A DNA stretch of 64,000 bases from Drechmeria coniospora (taxonomy: Eukaryota; Ascomycota; Sordariomycetes; Hypocreales; Ophiocordycipitaceae). The notes under the pieces were generated by a model. The model saw only the letters and a list, made by a program, of their open reading frames with translations, had not been told where the DNA came from and made no database searches. Shown here piece by piece: positions 59,601 to 64,000 of this stretch (its first letter is position 1; each line of letters begins with the position of its first letter). The position numbers were made by a program, and so were the translations under genes. The DNA lies in NCBI RefSeq assembly GCF_001625195.1, contig NC_054389.1, positions 6,196,520-6,260,519 of the forward strand, in the 5' to 3' direction.

Positions 59601-62600
59601 GAGCTGAATCCAGAGGTGTCTGCCGTATCAGATGAAGCTGTAGCCAAATATGATGCTAATACGAAGGACATTGCTTCCACTGAAGTAGTGCTAGGATTGG
59701 AAGCCGAAGCTAGTTATGAGGCGCAGCCAGCATTTGCCGATTCACCATCTATCAACATACAGGTGGAATCCATTTCAGGAATTTCAGGAGCAGGAGCCAA
59801 AGGGGGGGAGATGAACACAGATGGAGTCGTCAATGGCGAGGATCGTGAAGTTTCCGAGCCCATTGACAAAGGGGAACCTAGCACAGGTGATACGCAGGCG
59901 GACAGGGAACAAGTGGCCATTTCAACCGAGGAATCGGCTCTTTCTTCCGAGCACAAACCAGTTGAGAGTTCCATCGAAATTCCCCACGAGGCAGACATCT
60001 CCGAGTTAGTTGACGTACCGAATGGGGGCGGCATTGTGAAGGAAGGGGAAGCAGAGGCTGCATTGGATATCAACAATAACTCATCCGCGAAGCTGAGAAC
60101 GGAGGTATCAGATATTGACGAGACCGACAAAGCCAAAGACGAGGTAGGGGCAGAGCCATCAAGGACAACCCTCCCAACAGTTGTGGCTCTCAGTGACGAA
60201 ACCGAAGATGTGGCCATAATTGGTCCAGTACACGAAGCGGTTCCAGAGGAGGATTCATCCAAGGCATCCAGCAGCGACGGTCGAAAGGAAGATGCTTCTG
60301 GGCTTGTTTCTCTAGTAGAAATGGTGGAAAATCTGCCAGATGAGAACCGCGATCATTATATCGAGACCTCAAAGGGTACGGCGACATCAGACTCGACAAG
60401 TGACTCACCGCCACCAGTTTCTGCGGGCAAGGATAAAGGGCATATATCGGTGCCGGCCCCTACTGGTACAGATGCTCAAGAAGAAGTTACAGTCGAGGGT
60501 AACGAAAGCAACATCGCCGATGGGCAAACAGCGGAACCCAAATCACTTGGATCCAATACTCCGAAGTCAGTAGACGAATCGACGCCCAAGTCTGAATCGC
60601 CTTCCGACGTCAGCGTGACCGATGAAGCTTGCAAAATCGCTCCAATCACTCAACTGGAGTTGGGTGGAGCAGTTGTGGCAACTGAAATTGATCCAACGAC
60701 GATGGGTACCATCGACTTGAAAGATGCCCCCATTGTAGTTGTCACAGAGTTGCAGACTGAAGAGAATCCCACGCATGATTCAGACGCTGGCAATTCGGAT
60801 TCAACCATCTACCCTACTGGAGATCACGGGCTTGATACTTCGGCAGAGGCACCGGGCGAAATTGCCGAGAACACAACTCGTGCCACATCACGCGAACCTG
60901 ACAAGCCAGAAACCGCTGAAAAGGTTGATGGAACACCAGATGAGTTGGCCACGAAGTCAATGGGCCTTACTAAATTGACAGCGGAAGCTAAAAATGAGGA
61001 GCGTGAGGTCGCTGAAGTTGGAAAAACTTGGCCAAACGATCCGGATAATGTTCCTGGAGCTGCAGCAGACGCTTCCGATGAGGCATCGACAAAGGGAACG
61101 GTGGCTCAATTTGAAGATGGTTCTGATTCGAACGACAAACCGGAAAATGGAGTTTCTGAATCTGAAAAGCTGAAAGATTCAGATTCTATCTCTGAGGCAA
61201 CAGAAACACTTGCGGAAACAACTACAACAGTTACCAAGGATGATCATGAAGCTGACCCGAAATTGGCCGATGAAGCCGAACCGGCAGAAATCGTCGTCCC
61301 GAGTAGTGGCGATGCAGAGAGCGGAGAAAAGAAGCTCTCCGAGGAAATGAAAGGGGACACAGGGCTTGGTACGGTAGTTTCTTTGTCTGAAGAATCTGTT
61401 CCAGTAGTGACTCCCACAGCTGAATCAGTGGAAGCCATACTGGTAGGCACGCAGACGCCTCTTGAGGAGGCTGAGAACGACAAGCCAGCGGCCAAGGACG
61501 CTGCTTTAGATGCGTCTACTAGGGCAATTGAGGGCCATGGTTCTCCTGCTGAACCGTTAACCCCCCTCGTGGAGACATCAGGAACTGCTCAAGATGGTTC
61601 TGTCATAATCTGCGAAGGATCAAAAGACACTGAAGCAGATTCACTGACTGATCAGCCTGTTGAGACCAATGCTCCCTTAACACCACCACAATCGGTAGAG
61701 GCAGATGCAGCGATAGAGGATGACAACATAATCAAGACGAATACCGACAAGCAGGTTCAACCAGAGGAACCAGAGGTGGAGACGAGAATAGAGATTTCAG
61801 TTGGGCAAGATGATGTCCAGTCTTTAGCACCTGCTGTCGATAATAGTGACACTGCTGGTGAACCCGAAATTTCCATTCCTGCTGTTGTGGAAAAACAGCA
61901 ACCGGCGGGAAAGATTGATACAATGGACGGCGAGCCGAGAAAGGAATCGGGGGCAGATGATGTGGCCCCAGCTCAAGCATCCAGCCCGGAGGCAGAACCG
62001 AAGAATGAGCTCGCAAATGAACCAATCACACCAGATGCTGGAGAAGTGAGAGCTCAAATAAACTGCGACGATGAGCAGCAAGACCAAGAAAACGAAATGG
62101 GCCCAGACGAACCTCCTCCGGACAGAACCACGACCTCTATTGAGGACATTGCTGAACTCGATGAGGAAGCTGCTCTTGACCAAGAGAAATCGGAGACAGT
62201 GGATAAGACTGCTCCTGGAAATTCCGAGTCGGAAAAAAAAGAAGTGCCCGCACAGCTTGGTGGCGGGGAGCCAACTTCTGTCTCTGCTAAATATGCGGAA
62301 TCAGAGATTCAAGAGCTCACGACCTCTGGTCCGGGGATAGAGATCGAAAAGATACCTATGGACCCTGGCATGGTCGCCGACACCAGTAAAGATGCAGAGC
62401 ACACGGAAAACCTCAAAGTCGAAGAAGTGGCAAGCGAGATTTCTCCGGAGGCGAAACCAGATGTTGGAGATAAGGACGCTCAGATAGCACCACCACCTGT
62501 TGAAGAAGAAAATCCAGCTGAGACAACGCCAGTGTCAGAGGGGCAGGAAACCGCGACCGCCGAAGCACAACGAGCCGCCGAAGATGACGAGGTAAAGGAT

Positions 62601-63744
62601 ACCATTGGTTCTATTCCAGTCAAGACAGAGGAGAAGCAAACATATCGGTCAACAAAAGGTGAGAATGACGATACTTTTCATTATTTCTTGGCTTGCTTTA
62701 TCAGTATCAATTACAGATATCCTACAACAGTCTCGGGGGTCCAACGATGCACGCGACCGTTCTGATGAAGCGCGTGGTTGGAGCTGTGGGGGGGTTGGGA
62801 TCTGTACGGAGGGCCGGGAGGAATCTGTTGCTGACTTGGTCATAGATGGCAGATCCAGGGAGCCCGAAGACTCAAGCAACGACAAGGACAAAGAGCGCCA
62901 TCGAAGGCACCGACACTCTCACCACTCCACTTCCCACCCTAGCAGAAACCGTATTGACGAGGGTAAGGAGAGGCGCCGATCGACACATAACTCTCACGAC
63001 TCCCACGGTTCTCATCGTCACCGGATAGACAGTACACACTCCAGTGCCGATATGCCAGCTCCCAGGCGTCACGACAGTGGATATTCCGGAGAGAGCTCCG
63101 GAAGCTCCGGTCGAAGACGTAGGACTAAGGAAGAGCAGGCTGCCCATGAGAGACGAAAGTTGGAGCGAACACTGAAAGATAAAGAGCTACAGCGTCGTGA
63201 GTCCTCCAACAAGGAGAGCAAAGACAAGGAAGCCGAAATCCAGACGGAGCGCGGCCATCGATCGTCACGCCGTCATAGTCACCTGCGCCACTCGCGACCG
63301 GAGCAGCGACAGAGCTCTTCTACCGACCAGAGCCCGACAACGCAGCCTGAGAAGCGATTTTTCGATTTGAGGAATGCAGAGGGTGTCGTCGGGCGCGGTT
63401 CTCCCGCACCAGTTCTCGGCCGTGGAGACGCAGACGGGCAAACACCAGAGTCGCCAAAGGAACATTCGCGTCCAGACATGGCGAAGCGCTCGAGCACCAC
63501 TCACTCCAAGCATAGCTCCACCCGCCAGTCGACCGACCGTACTTCTCGCCCTAGGTCATCCAGGTCTGGAGAAGAGGCTGGGACTGCGGACCATAAGCCC
63601 GCGTCGAAGAAAAGCTCGGGAAGTCCACCAGCGGAGGATGCTGCCCGCCGCGCGAGACATAGTGAACGCAAAAGGGCCAAGGAAGAAGTGAAGAAGCCAG
63701 GTGGCATTCGAAACCTCGTCAAAAGACTGTTTAACTCGGCATAG
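56608..63744 (+). CDS. Giant acidic repeat protein (about 2340 aa), function unknown
   Basis: Exons 56608-56752, 56809-62658 and 62717-63744 join across 56- and 58-nt introns to give 2340 residues. The start MSCGPRVEYCPYRTNVDYSN is followed by a Lys-rich stretch (KKKQQRKTKKKGKSK). About 440 residues (220-660) of imperfect hexapeptides of the A-P-V-E-E-P type come next, then P-T-T-V-E-E-P repeats to about 740 and a long Glu/Ser/Thr-rich disordered region. The last 330 residues switch to basic Arg/Ser/His-rich sequence (HRRHRHSHHSTSHPSRNR), end in GGIRNLVKRLFNSA, and may be the conserved part. No enzyme domain, signal peptide or membrane segment is seen. A further in-frame intron at 62774-62845 (72 nt, GT...CATAG) is possible, removing a Trp/Cys-containing segment unlike its surroundings. 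A scaffold or cytoskeleton-associated role is only a guess. Confidence 0.75.
57320..58640 (+). repeat. Coding minisatellite with 18-bp units and 213-bp higher-order repeat
   Basis: Units of the form GCTCCCGTCGAGGAACCT are repeated dozens of times in frame. A marker segment coding DESAASNETTP recurs at 57360, 57666, 57879 and 58092, spaced 306, 213 and 213 bp, which shows duplication of multi-unit blocks. From about 58260 the third and fourth positions change (EDPAPIEDP type). Confidence 0.92.
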
Positions 63745-64000
63745 TATGCTGGCGAATGTTATTATTTCATGTTCGTTGCCTTACTCCTATGGGGGGTTAT
63801 GACGTGATGTGTGCAGGCTGGAAGCTCGCGATGTGTCCGAGGGTCCACTCGAGAAGTCGGATCGGCCTGTCATACTATCTGATTTGGCACCTTCCTTCAT
63901 TCCAATTTTTTGCAATTTTGCATGGCCAAGTTTGTTGACATGACTTTATCGAGTTGTTTGAAGGCTAAATTTTTCCCGACAGGAAGTGTTCTGATGCTTG
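63745..64000. other. Downstream flank of the giant repeat gene
   Basis: Only 256 bp remain before the window ends; this is probably 3' UTR and intergenic DNA. No feature recognised. Confidence 0.4.

Overview
The window is nuclear DNA from a filamentous ascomycete, most likely a sordariomycete (Hypocreales-like by protein resemblance; the species cannot be named from sequence alone). Genes are GC-rich, widely spaced, and split by short GT-AG introns (about 48-131 nt) that mostly carry CTRAY-like branch points. There are no operons, and the proteins are typical of Pezizomycotina. No rRNA, CRISPR array, complete transposon or secondary-metabolite cluster was seen, and no tRNA was recognised by eye.

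Layout: (1) 18-1101, a HOG1-type MAP kinase copy on the minus strand. It has no introns and two frameshifts, and lies beside an AT-rich block (about 1370-2340). (2) 3864-7217, GGPP synthase (+) and a peroxisomal dysferlin-domain peroxin (-), converging. (3) 10725-14842, a Pom1/DYRK kinase (+). (4) 14843-23950, gene-poor, with one small Cys/His-rich conserved protein at 21117-21350. (5) 24011-32095, a giant MFS-type membrane protein (+) converging on a Cys-rich single-pass membrane protein (-). (6) 33720-37672, SNF7/VPS32 (ESCRT-III) and MNN9 (Golgi mannosyltransferase), both minus. (7) 40845-42020, an AlkA/MAG-type DNA glycosylase (+). (8) 42021-47866, a long non-coding tract dense in GTAC and TACGGAGTAC motifs. 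(9) 47867-54410, ECM33 (+), SPF45-like splicing factor (-) and DBP5 (+). (10) 56608-63744, a giant acidic repeat protein of about 2340 residues (+).

Most genes are housekeeping: isoprenoids, peroxisomes, polarity kinase, endosomal sorting, N-glycan mannan, base excision repair, cell wall, splicing and mRNA export. MNN9, ECM33 and the HOG1 and Pom1 relatives share a cell-wall or morphogenesis theme, but they are not a co-regulated cluster. The most unusual material is the frameshifted, apparently retrocopied HOG1 gene with a 41-bp tandem duplication; the intergenic TACGGAGTAC palindromic motif family; the higher-order-repeat giant protein; and a clean GC-AG intron in DBP5. I found no clear new multi-gene system.

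Exon boundaries were built by hand from reading frame, splice consensus and family continuity, and none is supported by RNA data.
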